From Symbiodinium natans (lineage: Eukaryota; Sar; Dinophyceae; Suessiales; Symbiodiniaceae), in the NCBI GenBank assembly GCA_905221605.1, contig CAJNDS010002452.1:227501-291500 (forward strand): DNA of 64,000 nucleotides. Reading direction: 5' to 3'. Below the pieces are notes generated by a model, which had not been told where the DNA came from, did no database searches, and saw only the letters and a program-made list of their open reading frames with translations. The position numbers and the translations under genes were made by a program. Positions 28,449-38,714 of this stretch are shown in pieces. Each line of letters begins with the position of its first letter. Positions within the stretch are counted from its first letter, which is position 1.

Positions 28449-29278
28449 CTCCGTTCTCGATCGCGCAGCGTCTCAATCAAGGCTGAGACAAGAAATCCAT
28501 GCGAGCATTGCTTGTAGAAAGCGGCTCGACCTTGCTCGCAGGCAAAGACCGTAAAGAAATTGGGTCTGGTGCTTTTGCTCGAGGCCCTGCACTGAGGTGC
28601 AGCACTCCCTACACCTTGCCAGCACAACAGGAGCCTATGCCATCGCCCGAAGTGGCGATGCTCGCGGCAGCAATCGAGCACAAACACAAACGCTGCACGA
28701 GATGCGCGGTGCGTCTCATGGATGTTGGCTAGCTGTGCCTCCAAGTCATCGAAACAAACTGAGTCAGCTAGAGGATGCCACGTCAGAATCTGCCAACATA
28801 CTTTCAAGGCCCACTGTGCAACAGCCATCCACTCGAGGAGGCAGAATGTTGCCAGCGCCGTCCAGAAAAGATACCATTGACACAGCTCCCGGCCGTGGGT
28901 TGTGTAGAGCCAGAAAGCCAACATGGCCACCGGGGAGGCGAAGAAGCTCCACACGGGCTTGGCTGGAAGCTTCATTTGGAAGTCAGACGGTATAAGGTAT
29001 AAGCGACCAGCATAAGTTACGCCATGGCCTGAGTAGAGCCACAAACAAAGGGGGGAGTGCGTGTCTCGAAGTGACCCTGCAGTCCGAAGAGGCAAAGCTC
29101 GTAATTCTGCAGAAGTGGCATCCTTCATTGGCGTCGCGCACTCGAAACCACAGTCTTCCAAGATGTCGCGTGCAACATCAACATCATGGAAAGCGGTTGG
29201 AATGTCTTTCCACCATATGACACATTTACCCTTTCGGGCATACGTCTTGTTTCCAATAAGGAAAGCAGTTCGCACCAT
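28403..29278 (-). CDS. Caspase/metacaspase-family cysteine peptidase domain with membrane insert
   Basis: 291 codons. The p20 caspase fold is clear: RTAFLIGNKTY at 3-13, DVARDILEDCGFEC at 34-47, LYSGHG with catalytic His85, YLIPSDF at 94-100, FVFVLDCC with catalytic Cys204, and FFTVFACEQGRAAF at 241-254. Between the His and Cys halves sits an insert of about 75 residues (101-175) with two Trp-rich hydrophobic segments (about 108-125 and 133-162), which would anchor or hairpin the protein in a membrane. The frame stops at 28403, but the last caspase strand continues in the neighbouring frame. An upstream exon at 29424-29518 may carry the start. Substrate specificity cannot be read from the sequence. 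Confidence 0.75.
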   Translation of the reverse strand: MVRTAFLIGNKTYARKGKCVIWWKDIPTAFHDVDVARDILEDCGFECATPMKDATSAELRALPLRTAGSLRDTHSPLCLWLYSGHGVTYAGRLYLIPSDFQMKLPAKPVWSFFASPVAMLAFWLYTTHGRELCQWYLFWTALATFCLLEWMAVAQWALKVCWQILTWHPLADSVCFDDLEAQLANIHETHRASRAAFVFVLDCCREHRHFGRWHRLLLCWQGVGSAAPQCRASSKSTRPNFFTVFACEQGRAAFYKQCSHGFLVSALIETLRDRERRCITLHYMSKESVVA

Positions 29279-29423
29279 GACAGAACTAGCTGGCTACCGA
29301 GGTACTGCTGCTTCGCCGCTGCGAACAGCAGCACCCCTCGCAGCTGCACAGGAGCCACAAAGTAGGCTGCTGTATCTACATGTATCTACTGTACCTAATT
29401 AGGCCCCTAACTAGGGGCTCCAC

Positions 29424-29518
29424 CATGCACATCTGTCCTGAGCCCCACGGCAACGGAGACAAAACTGCAAGCCGTCCGGGAACTCTCTAACAGTCTGTGA
29501 GTCCATCTCAGCAGCCAT
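29424..29518 (-). CDS. Probable first exon of the caspase-like gene
   Basis: ATG three bases after a TTCTCTTGCAG| acceptor, which in a dinoflagellate could be the spliced-leader site. Reads MAAEMDSQTVREFPDGLQFC, then a Cys-rich LRCRGAQDRCA, to a donor GCATG|GTGGAG. Proximity and strand link it to the caspase ORF 145 nt downstream. Confidence 0.5.
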
Positions 29519-29605
29519 GACCTGCAAGAGAACTCGAACCTGCCAAACTATGGAAAAGCTGGGTCACGTCGGCCGGGCAGTCAGGCCAGCAATCCTGTGC
29601 CAAAG

Positions 29606-29731
29606 ATGTCTGTGAGCATCAAGCTCTTGATGGCAAGGCTTGTGAATGCAATGATTGGTTGCGCATTGTGTGCAGGTTTTGCTACAATTGCGCTTTCTGC
29701 TCCTAAGAACGACAGACAGTGCTTTCACTGA
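29606..29731 (+). CDS. Short ORF with hydrophobic segment, doubtful
   Basis: 41 codons, MSVSIKLLMARLVNAMIGCA and on, with a membrane-like stretch. On the opposite strand to the caspase gene and just upstream of it. Could be chance. Confidence 0.2.
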   Translation: MSVSIKLLMARLVNAMIGCALCAGFATIALSAPKNDRQCFH

Positions 29732-30277
29732 CACCCGTCGCTGGCTTGGCTGATGCCCCCTCGGCTTGCATGGAATATCTGACTCTCTTCGACACGGACA
29801 TTGAGTCATAATTTCAGAGTACGTCTCCTGCACTCCCGAAACCCTGAAGAACTTTCAGGCCGAATGGGGGGGTCCTCGATATCGTTGACCATTCCCAGAC
29901 CCATCCTCTGAGGCTGGTAGTTCCGGAAGGAGTGCGGTAAGTCCTGGTTTGTTGAAATTATGAGGTAGGGTAGGTCTAGTCTTGGAATGGTGCCGTTGCA
30001 GCACCCCATGCGCTCAACTCCAATTGCTCAGTGTGTTTATGTGTGTTCATATGCACATACGCATTTGTGCTGCTATATACATGTATATATATATACACAC
30101 CTTTATACTTCCACTTACATATATACCCGAAAATGACTTGTGAGGACTTGATACTTGTTCATATTGACACTCAGACTGATATTCACATGTATGTACATAT
30201 AATATATGCATATATGAATGTGTATATATATATATATATGTATCAAGCCACCCTGCAGAAAGATCCAAGGTTGGTAC

Positions 30278-30346
30278 CGCTGCGTCCTGGTCCGTCTCTG
30301 CAGTGCCCAGGCAGTCAGCAAGCCAGGCTTCGCAGCGGAAGACCGT
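30278..30346 (-). CDS. Unidentified protein, exon
   Basis: 23 codons, acceptor CTCCTGCAG|, donor AGCG|GTACCA, reading TVFRCEAWLADCLGTAETDQ. A TTTAGGG array starts 14 bp to the right. Confidence 0.5.
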
Positions 30347-30484
30347 CTGCAGGAGTTTAGGTATAGGGTTTGGGGTTTAGGGTTTAGGGTTAGGGTTTAG
30401 GGCTTGGGGTTTAGGGTTTAGTGTTTAGGGTTTAGGGGGGGAAGGGGGGGAGAGGGGGGGGGGGGGGGGTTAGGGGTTAACGGT

Positions 30485-30629
30485 TACTTGGAGGTTCATG
30501 GTACTTATTAGCCAAATATAACTATCCTTATAAACCAATAAGAAGCCCCTTAAGTGCCCTAGTATGGTTATAAGTACAGTTACTAAGTACAGTCAGAATT
30601 GGTTACTAAGTACCATGAACCTCCAAGTA
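30485..30629. mobile_element. 145-bp MITE with 23-bp perfect TIRs
   Basis: Left arm begins TACTTGGAGGTTCATGGTAC and the right arm is its exact complement (23 of 23 bases). It sits inside a TTTAGGG array, with telomere units on both sides. No coding capacity. A single copy was seen in the window. Confidence 0.8.
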
Positions 30630-31055
30630 GGGTTTAGGGTTTAGGGTTCAGGGTTTAGGGTTGAGGGCTCAGGGTTCTGGAGGCCCAGCGAGTCACTCAT
30701 TGTGGAGCGAAAATGGAGTTCAAAACCGGGAACCGTATTCAGTAGGGTCTTGCGGAGACCTGAATGGCTTGATAGTACCAATTGTAGCACTGTTCTAGAA
30801 GCGGGTGCCCGGAAACTATACTCAATACAGACATCTGGGTACCTGTAACTGGACGCCCTAGGATGGATTCTCAGGACTTCGGTGCATTGACATGAGACAG
30901 ACCTAATCAACTATTTGTACAGCCTCAAGGATGCAAAGAGCCCCCCCCCCTGCTGTCAACTCCAAAACTTGGAAGCCCTAGACCAAAACCCTAAACCCTA
31001 AGCCCTAAGCCCTAAGCCCTAACCCCTAAACCCTAAACCCTAAACCATCGGAAGC

Positions 31056-31163
31056 CTCAAGTCCCAGATTCAGCGATCTCCGGGCCTCCAGGCATTGTGG
31101 ATCAAGCTCTTCGACGATGTCAGGTGCCTGGACGCACAGAAAGCGGCGACCGAGGATGGATGC
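31056..31163 (-). CDS. Unidentified protein, exon
   Basis: 36 codons, acceptor CTTCTCAG|, GC donor TGAG|GCTTCC, starting ASILGRRFLCVQAPDIVEEL. Bracketed by CCCTAAA on the left (30985-31046) and TTTAGGG on the right (31179-31205). Confidence 0.55.
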
Positions 31164-31206
31164 CTGAGAAGGGCTTATAGGGTTTAGGGTTTAGGGTTTA
31201 GGGCTT

Positions 31207-31420
31207 TTGCTGAAGCTTGAGAGACATGAGGAAGATCCAGCGCGACGCTTTGACCCGAAGGGGCCACCTGAATTCCCACACATTCTTGCAAAAAATGCAG
31301 CCCGAGACGCCTCCGAAAGGTTGACGGGAAAGGAAGCCTCCACACAGAATCCCAGGCCACGCCGCAGGATCACGAGATTCCGGAACGAACCTGTGTTGAG
31401 CTTCGATGCAGCGGTTCATA
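31207..31420 (+). CDS. Possible plus-strand exon, charged
   Basis: Open reading LKLERHEEDPARRFDPKGPP with continuing Lys/Arg/Glu-rich sequence. The opposite strand is partly open too. Conflicts with the minus-strand neighbours, so strand is uncertain. Confidence 0.3.
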
Positions 31421-31927
31421 TGGCTTATACATACACACACCCCAAACCCTAAACCCTAAACCCTAAACCCTAAACCCAAAATGACCCTAAACCCTAAACC
31501 CTAAACCCTAAACCCTAAACAACCCTAACCCTAAACCCTAAAACCCTATGTGAGTAGCGGTCCAAACCTCTGGTGTGTCCCGACTATCGCGTGGAATCGG
31601 GTCGGCCCTATGGGAGTTGGGTATCGGTTTAGGGTCGGCCCCTATCGGTTCTCGTGATAACAGAAGACCTCGCCTCTAATCATGGCTACCTCTTGCAGTG
31701 GTTTAGTCCGATCTAATCTTTGTAGAGTGCATGATATTGCACTAGACTTTTCTACGTCATACCAGATTGCACTATGCAACCTGTAAAGCACAGCAGTATG
31801 ATCATGATTGTACGATGTGGCACAGCAACAAACCCTCTAGGCTTTTTAGGTCGCCGGCAAACCTCGCAACAACGATCTCCGAAGTGGGCACTCCAAACAT
31901 ACCTTCATTTCAAAAGCCGCCACTCAC

Positions 31928-31977
31928 GAGGAGTTCTGTTGCCAGCGCATGCATGACATGAACCCCCCAAGACGCTC
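31928..31977 (-). CDS. Unidentified protein, exon
   Basis: 50 nt between GGCATGCAG| and a near-consensus donor CCTC|GTGAGTG. Two frames are open; SWGVHVMHALATELL is the more natural one. Confidence 0.4.
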
Positions 31978-32099
31978 CTGCATGCCCTGAAGAAGCTCCC
32001 AAAAAAATCGAAACCGCCCAAGGGGTGTATCGCATTTTGTCTTTGTATACGGCTATAGATATACCCCCCAAAAAGGAACCACGGTTGACGACGTGGCAC

Positions 32100-32157
32100 G
32101 ACGTGGTCCCAGTACGAACTTGGCAGCGGCAACGTATCTGTCGTGGCTGGCGGTGTC
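32100..32157 (-). CDS. Unidentified protein, exon
   Basis: 58 nt after a poly-pyrimidine acceptor (C-run then CTTCAG|), reading DTASHDRYVAAAKFVLGPR, donor CGTC|GTGCC. The poly(C) run serves as the polypyrimidine tract. Confidence 0.45.
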
Positions 32158-32335
32158 CTGAAGGGGGGGGGGGGGGGGGGCCGCGACTGCCATGGGGGGG
32201 GGAGCCTTTCTTGAGAATAGGGTGGGGTCTTGAATTATGCACACGAGCCCCCAAAAAAACCACCACCTAGCCACAGTCCTACGAAACATGGAAATTCCGA
32301 ACAAACTGATTGGTCAGCTCAAACTTATAAATTAC

Positions 32336-32403
32336 GGTGCCCTCTTCTGGTGCCCTCCCACGTGTGCAGACAATATGTAAGGGGCCACGTAGACACAGGG
32401 ACC
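32336..32403 (-). CDS. Unidentified protein, exon
   Basis: 68 nt, acceptor TTTTTGCAG|, donor CACC|GTAATT, reading GPCVYVAPYILSAHVGGHQK in one frame. A second frame fits the phase of the next exon better. Confidence 0.45.
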
Positions 32404-32566
32404 CTGCAAAAAGAGGTGCCATATTAGAGGCCATCTTCTTGAGAACCCTACATGTGACCTCGGTAAAGAAAGACGAGGTTGCTGCCTGTTGGCTGCTGGT
32501 CGGGAAAATGGGACCCTATGTAACTCTTTAAGGATTGTGTAGGGACCAAAGATATCCCGAATTTTC

Positions 32567-32740
32567 CACTCAAGAACCCGTAGGTTAGACTGGGCACGGA
32601 GGTGGGCTGCCCCCAAGCGAGCCTGGGCATCGTGGTACTGCGTGGCGACCCGCCGTAGGCTCGCCGTAACATTCTTCAGCGTCCGGCCCGGGTAGCTGAG
32701 CTCCTGGTCGGCGTTGAGCTCTCTTTTCTTGAGGCCTTTT
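32567..32740 (-). CDS. Coiled-coil type exon
   Basis: Long continuous frame of about 58 codons including ELNADQELSYPGRTLKNVTA and ARLGAAHLRAQSNLRVLEWK, with heptad-like spacing of Leu and many Arg/Gln/Glu. Boundaries unclear. Strong coding character. Confidence 0.55.
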
Positions 32741-32858
32741 TTGCCTTTTCACCTCAAAGCCCAGCTTGGCTCAGAACAGAACGGTTAACCTCAAACGGCT
32801 CCCTTACTTTACATCTACTCTCAGGCACCGTGACCAAGCCTGTCGAACCCAACCCTAC

Positions 32859-32960
32859 TTTGCTGGGCAGTCGGGAAGCGGCCTGGTTCAGCCAGGCCAG
32901 CACATGCAGCTGCAAAGAGGTGTTTGCACCTGACTCAGACGCAGTGTCGAGCAAGGCCTT
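32859..32960 (-). CDS. Unidentified protein, exon
   Basis: 34 codons in phase 0, acceptor CACCCCAG|, donor CAAA|GTAGGG, reading KALLDTASESGANTSLQLHV and LAWLNQAASRLPSK. Confidence 0.55.
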
Positions 32961-33328
32961 CTGGGGTGTGGCGACTGTAGTATCAACCAGGTTGTGTCAG
33001 CAAGATACAGATGTCTCAAAAACCTTCAGGAGGTAGCTTCCTAGGCAGACCGGTGCTCAAAGGCAACCTGCGATTGAGACGCGCTGAGCGAGAAGCCCCC
33101 TTAAACCTCAACCCGAGTCTCCCGAAACCCTATACCCTAAACCCTAAATCCTAAACCCCATCTGAGGCGAGGCCAGGCGACGTTTCTCCCAGGCTTGGAA
33201 GAAGCGGGTGGAGTGGTCAGAGACGCGAGAGATGTATGGGCCAGGGAGGATTCGGCCCGTGTCGAACTCTTCCTTCGTTTCGTCAGGCGGTTCGGGGTGT
33301 TGGGGTTTGCGGATTTTATAGGGTGCAG

Positions 33329-33369
33329 GCTCTTCGCTGCAAAATTGAGCATGTCTCTTTGGGAACTAG
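33329..33369 (+). CDS. Unidentified plus-strand exon
   Basis: 41 nt after GGGTGCAG|, reading ALRCKIEHVSLGT, donor CTAG|GTCAGG. An open stretch just left (33165-33250) reads RRRFSQAWKKRVEWSETREM on the same strand. Confidence 0.4.
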
Positions 33370-33390
33370 GTCAGGGCGTCTTCCAATGAC

Positions 33391-33723
33391 TTGCGCTGCC
33401 CCCTGTTCGAACTCGGCATCCTAGACCCTGTAGCTTGCCAAGGAGCGCTGAAGATGAGATGGCGGTCAGCATGCACAAATCTCCGCAAGTCGATGCGACT
33501 TAGCGGCAGGGTGCCGCTGTCCACATGGAAGATCCTGAGGGACTCCCAAAGGCCCCTGAGCCGACAACGCGAATCCCCGAAGAGTTCGGCGCCGCCCGAT
33601 CTGTGGACATACCCTGAACGCGAAGACCTAAAGCCCAACACCTGTACGCCTCTACTGTATGTAGACCCTAGACCCTCAACTCGACAAGTGGAGGTTTCTT
33701 CCATGCAGAGGTCGCCTGGATGA
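33391..33723 (+). CDS. Plus-strand ORF, basic
   Basis: 110-codon open frame including MRWRSACTNLRKSMRLSGR (which has its own acceptor and donor) and DLWTYPEREDLKPN. Probably one or two exons of a plus-strand gene rather than a full protein. Confidence 0.35.
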   Translation: MRCPLFELGILDPVACQGALKMRWRSACTNLRKSMRLSGRVPLSTWKILRDSQRPLSRQRESPKSSAPPDLWTYPEREDLKPNTCTPLLYVDPRPSTRQVEVSSMQRSPG

Positions 33724-34029
33724 GAGATTAACGGAAACTTTCAGGCTTCACCAGCATGGAATATGACCGAATGGGTTTCAGGGTATAGGACTTCAGAGTC
33801 TTCCAGGGTTGATGGAAGAGGCATAATGGGATACATGCAAGGGTTTTGGAACCTCTGGTCGTTGGTGATCGCCCCCGTGTGCGCTGGAACCCTGATGAGA
33901 AGAGCACGGTAATCTCCATACTCCCCCCTTCATGATCTTGGCTTCCTCCCACTTGAACGACTAGGTTTTAAGAAATAAAGTACTAGGGACACTATACTAG
34001 TATCCTGGGCTTCTTAGGTTTTATTGTCT

Positions 34030-34105
34030 GCAATGGTCCTCGTTGCAGCTGCAGAACATGAGCAGCATCTCTGCCGCTCACGGCACGTGCCATGTTCATT
34101 GCAGC
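34030..34105 (-). CDS. Unidentified protein, exon
   Basis: After GGTTCAG| reads AAMNMARAVSGRDAAHVLQL and QRGPLQ. The plus strand also has an acceptor here but a poorer frame. Confidence 0.4.
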
Positions 34106-34689
34106 CTGAACCCGAAAAGCCCTAAACCCTAAATCTCTGCAACTTGCTCGCCCAGTAACCATAGGTATAATAAGGGTACCCTTTTTCGGGTTGGCGACTT
34201 TATAAGATTATAAGGGACTCTTGAACCAAAAAAAGGGGAAGAGGGGACCACTGGGCTGCCGAGGCAAGGCTGCGAAGCCCTAAACCCTAAACCCTAAACC
34301 CTAAACCCTCAACCCTCAACCTTAAACCCTAAACCCTAAACCCTAAACCCTAAACTTAAGAAGCCCAGGATCCATCGGGGAGGAAGGCGCAGACCCAGCT
34401 CCGAAAGCGTCTGCCGCCTTCGGCCCCGGTCTCGCATTCCCTGCGAAGGAGGGGCTGCTCCAAAAGTGGGCTCTTTTTTGAGGGGGAGGGTGGGGGGGGG
34501 GGGTCGCTCTTTGTAGGGCGAAACGATGAGGGACAGAAGGGGACCCTGATGCAGAATGATTTTGCATGAGATAGGGCTTGGGATGTAGCGTTTGTTTTTA
34601 AATCACACCTGGACCGCTCCTGGGCCCTGCAATCTGCCCAGACCCTCCCTTGAAACTATCCCCTTGACGAGTGACCATGTCTCTGACAG

Positions 34690-34734
34690 GACGAGGAGAT
34701 GATCCAAACCCAGATCCCTGGGAGGATCCAGAAG
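34690..34734 (+). CDS. Unidentified plus-strand exon
   Basis: 15 codons, acceptor TCTGACAG|, donor GAAG|GTAGAT, reading DEEMIQTQIPGRIQK. Phase matches the 34820-34880 exon. Confidence 0.45.
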
Positions 34735-34819
34735 GTAGATCTTCTGAAGCGTTCCTCAAAATGACCGAATACTAGCAGAGGGTACTATTTTGGGGGTTCT
34801 GCTTCTTGGATCCTCCCAG

Positions 34820-34880
34820 GGGTCTGGGAAGGAGTCCAAGTCCGGCATCCTGCTCCGACGCACCACGAGGAAGCTTGGAG
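34820..34880 (+). CDS. Unidentified plus-strand exon
   Basis: 61 nt, acceptor CCTCCCAG|, donor GGAG|GTACTG, reading GSGKESKSGILLRRTTRKLG. Confidence 0.45.
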
Positions 34881-34925
34881 GTACTGTAGTAAACCCTAAA
34901 CGCATCATGGCCTTCTACGGTAGCT

Positions 34926-35030
34926 CATGAGGGGGGTTTACGATAACAAGGGACCCCCAATATAGTCCCCAAGTATTAGGATCCCCTTCTAATCAGGACC
35001 CCAAAGAGGTACCCCAATATCGTGAACCCC
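34926..35030. mobile_element. Short TIR element, GTTTACGA family
   Basis: Left GGGGGGTTTACGATAACAAG and right GGTACCCCAATATCGTGAAC are near-inverted repeats about 100 bp apart. Lies between two plus-strand exon candidates. Confidence 0.6.
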
Positions 35031-35058
35031 AATAAAGTAACCGAAAAGGCGCCTCCAG

Positions 35059-35135
35059 AATGCGAGCCTGCACGCAGAATCGCGCAAAGTCCGGATCCTT
35101 ACTGGACCAGTGGACATCGGGCAATTTGAAAAAAG
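35059..35135 (+). CDS. Unidentified plus-strand exon
   Basis: 77 nt, acceptor GCCTCCAG|, donor AAAG|GTACGA, reading SLHAESRKVRILTGPVDIGQ and FEKR. Confidence 0.45.
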
Positions 35136-35620
35136 GTACGAAAACACAGAACCAGTAAATAACATGCTAAAAAACCTACCAATATACAAATAGAAAAATC
35201 ACATACTTACTATAATGCAGTTTCCTAAAATTTGAAATCCCGATCTGGTTGCAGACAGTCTACGGCCTGAGCCTGGCAAGCAGGCACATGACGCGGGTCG
35301 ATGGCCCGTGCCTGCCATGAAGTGGGAATCTCAGAGGGTCTACTGTTTTTAGGGTATTAGGGTTTATAGAGTTTTTAGGGTTTTAGGGTTCTAGGGGTTT
35401 AGGGTTTTTGGGGTCTTAGGGTTGTAGTCATAGGGGATGGTGTGTAGAATTTAGGGGTTTCGGGTTTCAGGGCCTCAGGGTCGTTATTGACCCCCTGAGG
35501 CCCTGAATGCTCAGCACTCTGCCCTAGGCGGGATCGGTGTGGGTTTTAGGGTTTAGGGTTTAGGGATTACGATAAACACTATAACTATACTCCCTACAAA
35601 CCCTAAACCCTAAAACCTAG

Positions 35621-35690
35621 AGGCAGCCCAGGCCCTCAAACAACTTGGCGGTCCGTGGGTTGATGTTGAACTTACCGGGCTGCGGAAAAC
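35621..35690 (+). CDS. Possible plus-strand exon
   Basis: Reads EAAQALKQLGGPWVDVELTG then LRK. The minus strand is also open (PGKFNINPRTAKLFE), so strand is uncertain. Confidence 0.35.
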
Positions 35691-35998
35691 CCCTACAATC
35701 CCTAGGGTTTTAGCAGCTTCTAATAATCGCTTCAGTTGCCTAGTCCCCGCTGATTCCCCAAACCCTAACTCGTAAAGCCTAAACCCCAAGACCCCTAGAC
35801 ACTCAAAACCCAAACCCCGAGACTCCGAACCACCAAAACTCCAAAACCCTGTAAACCCCAAACCCTAAAGCCCATCCAAACCCCAAACCTCAACCCCAAA
35901 CCCTAAACCCTGAACCATCCTAAACTCTGAACCCTCCTAAACCCTAAGCCCTAAACCCCAAATCGCATGTAAAACTCTACAAACCCCGAACCCCGCAG

Positions 35999-36091
35999 AG
36001 GTGCCTTCATCTTCCAGGCGTCGGCATAGCAGCCCCAAGCTGTCGCGTAGGAGGCGTGTTGGCCTCTTGAGCAGCGTGTCGCGGCATCAGG
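35999..36091 (+). CDS. Possible plus-strand exon, Arg/Ser-rich
   Basis: After CCCCGCAG| reads EVPSSSRRRHSSPKLSRRRR and VGLLSSVSRHQ. RS-like composition. A TTTAGGG array begins about 20 bp to the right, CCCTAAA-like units to the left. Confidence 0.4.
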
Positions 36092-36510
36092 GTTTCATAG
36101 GGGTTAGGGATGCGGGTTTAGGGTTTAGGGTTTAGGGTTTAGGGTTTAGGGTTTAGGGGTTTAGGCTTCAGGGTTTAGGCTTTAAGGTTCAAGGAGTGCT
36201 GGGGATTCAGGGAGGGGGGAGGGGGAAGGTTGCGGGCTTCAGGTCTTCTAGGATTCCAGGGTTCAGGGTTGGGAGTTTACAGGGCTTACGATGGACCTGC
36301 GACGCATGTCATCGAATGATCCTATGCTATACTATCATATCATATCATATCATAGAAGAAAGAAAAATATAATATGTAAAAGATAAATAAAACAAAATAA
36401 ATAAAAAATATATACATATATATAGACGACAGAAATACGGCAGTGTAACAATCTGTTACATGAATCAAAAGGCTATGCATCCCCAACCCAAGCCTACAAG
36501 TGGCCTCCAG

Positions 36511-36565
36511 ATTGGTAGAGCAGGGCATCTCCGATGATCAGCAGCAGGATATCGCTCCGTGCAGG
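36511..36565 (+). CDS. Unidentified plus-strand exon
   Basis: 55 nt, acceptor GGCCTCCAG|, donor CAGG|GTGCGC, reading LVEQGISDDQQQDIAPCR. Confidence 0.45.
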
Positions 36566-37184
36566 GTGCGCCTCCTGGGCGGGCAGGGGCGAAGAACAGA
36601 GAGGTTGATGACAGCGTGTAAGGAGTAGGAGTGTGCGGAGATGCTGCCATCCCCGATTCTCCCGCACTGTTAAACATCTTACTAAACATCAAATTGCCCT
36701 CTAGCCCTCTAACAACTTGGAGGTGTGTACTTGAATACGACGGTTGGGAGCAAAGCAGTTGGGAGCAAAGGCAAGCGGCGATGTTCAAATCCATGTAGTG
36801 GCAGATGGTGCCTTGCGCAGGAGCACATACTCACATGTTTCCCAGCAGGGGCGCTGCTGCAAGAACAGCAATCTCATCCGACACCCAGTCTTCTTAGGAA
36901 TGCTAACCTATACCGGCACATGCACAAGTCACCGTGAAACCTTGTGGGTGACCATTTAGAGCTAACTAGCCACCGCAACCAAAACCGGGTAATCTGGGTT
37001 CGGTCGGCTATATGTCCCTGCATCCTGGCAACGCAGTGGCTACCACTACCCTTCCTCCCTGACTGGTGACGTGTGCGAAGCTGTGTTGAAACGGATAGCA
37101 GAAAAGCCGCTTACCCTGCTGCGAGTGATTGCAATCGTCTCTTCTGGGGCACCATGTATATGATATTCTACATGGCTGAAGCAG

Positions 37185-37288
37185 CATACGTACAGCTCCA
37201 AACCCAACAAAAGAACATGGTATTTAGAGTCAGAAATCCTGAAGCTTTCCTGGAGGTCACTCTCACCGAGCCGCATCCGCGAGTGAAG
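37185..37288 (+). CDS. Unidentified plus-strand exon
   Basis: 104 nt, acceptor CTGAAGCAG|, donor GAAG|GTGTGT, including YVQLQTQQKNMVFRVRNPEA and FLEVTLTEPHPRVK. A second open stretch at about 37070-37145 (CEAVLKRIAEKPLTLLRVIA) may be the preceding exon. Confidence 0.45.
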
Positions 37289-37457
37289 GTGTGTGTGGTT
37301 GTTGTAGTGGAGCTGGTGGCCGTGTAGGTCGGCGGCGAGGTTGAATTCATGCCATGGCTCAGAAGGGTCGGGGCCAGGGCTGTGGCATAGGGTTTAGGGT
37401 TTAGGTTATTTCAGGCAATGGCCTCTTTGACTGTCAGCTACATATCTGGGGGCATGG

Positions 37458-37585
37458 GAGGGGAAAAGGCATGTAGGAAATCACGGCGCAAATCCTGTAA
37501 ATGAAACGGGGCATGTAGCAAATCACGTCGCAAATCCTGTAAATGGAACGGGGCATGTAGCAAATGACGTCGCAAATCCCGTAAA
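37458..37585. repeat. 44-bp tandem repeat, 3 copies
   Basis: Unit GGCATGTAGCAAATCACGTC plus GCAAATCCTGTAAATG and GAACGG. Confidence 0.85.
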
Positions 37586-37593
37586 TTGTACCT

Positions 37594-37795
37594 GTGAGTT
37601 CATTGGGCCGAAACGAGGCAATGGCCTCTTTGCTACGTGAGTGGCAACCATTGGGCCGAAATGAGGCGCTGGCCTCTTTGGTGTGTGAGTGGCAATCATT
37701 GGGCCGAAACGAGGCAATGGCCTCTTTGGTGTGTGAGTGGCAATCATTAGGCCGAAACGAGGCAATAGCCTCTTTGGTGTGTCAGTGGCAATCAA
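37594..37795. repeat. 46-bp tandem repeat, about 4 copies
   Basis: Unit built on CATTGGGCCGAAACGAGGCA, ATGGCCTCTTTG, GTGTGTGAGTGGCAAT. Shares GGCCTCTTT with the element's ends. Confidence 0.85.
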
Positions 37796-37804
37796 AATGG
37801 AGAG

Positions 37805-38400
37805 GCAGGATAGACCTATAGCCATAGACTATACAACCTGGATCCCCTCTGTCCCCTGAGCCACAAAAGCCCTCCCCCGCGCACTTTCGTGAGCCAAAAG
37901 TGCGCCGGAGAGGGTTTTTATCGTCATCCAAAATGGGACAGGCAGGATAGACCTAGCCACAGACTATAGAACTTGGATCCCCTCTGTCCCCTGAGCCACA
38001 AAAACCCTCTCCGGCGCACTTTCGTGAGCCAAAAGTGCGCCGGAGAGGGTTTTCGTCATCCCGAAAGGAGAGGCAAAATGGACCTATAGCCATAGACTAT
38101 AGAACTTGGATCCCCTCTGTCCCCTGAGCCACAAAAACCCTCTCCGGCGCACTTTCGTGAGCCAAAAGTGCGCCGGAGAGGGTTTTCGTCATCCCGAAAG
38201 GAGAGGCAGTATGGACCTATAGCCTGTAGCCAATATAGGCTATAGACACTTAGACTATAGAACTCCTTTTGGATCCCCTCTGTCCCTGAGCCACGAAAAC
38301 CCTCCCCAGCGCACTTTCGTGAGCCAAAAGCGCGCCGGAGAGGGCTTCCGTCATCCCGAATGGAGAGGCAGGATAGGCCTATAGCCTATATAAGCTATAG
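37805..38400. repeat. Tandem units each carrying a long perfect hairpin
   Basis: Four units of roughly 120-150 bp, each with CTCTCCGGCGCACTTTCGTG followed by AGCCAAAAGTGCGCCGGAGAG (or slight variants): a stem of about 17 bp with a short loop. A fifth unit lacks the hairpin. Confidence 0.85.
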
Positions 38401-38714
38401 ACTTATAGACCTTGGAACTCCTTTAGAGACTCTTTGTCCCCTGAGGAAAATGTCCACGTTGTGAATAATGTCATTTTATGATTTATGAAGAATAGAATAC
38501 TATGACAGTAAAAACACAACACAGCAATATAACAATATAGCAATATAACAAAATAACAAGATAACAAGATACCAATACAACAAGATAACAATATAGCAAT
38601 ATAACAATGAAATATGTACATATATATATATCACAAAATAACAGCATAACAAATATGAAAAATATATAAAAAACAACAGAAGATAATAAGAAAAAACAAC
38701 CTTGTTTTCATATG

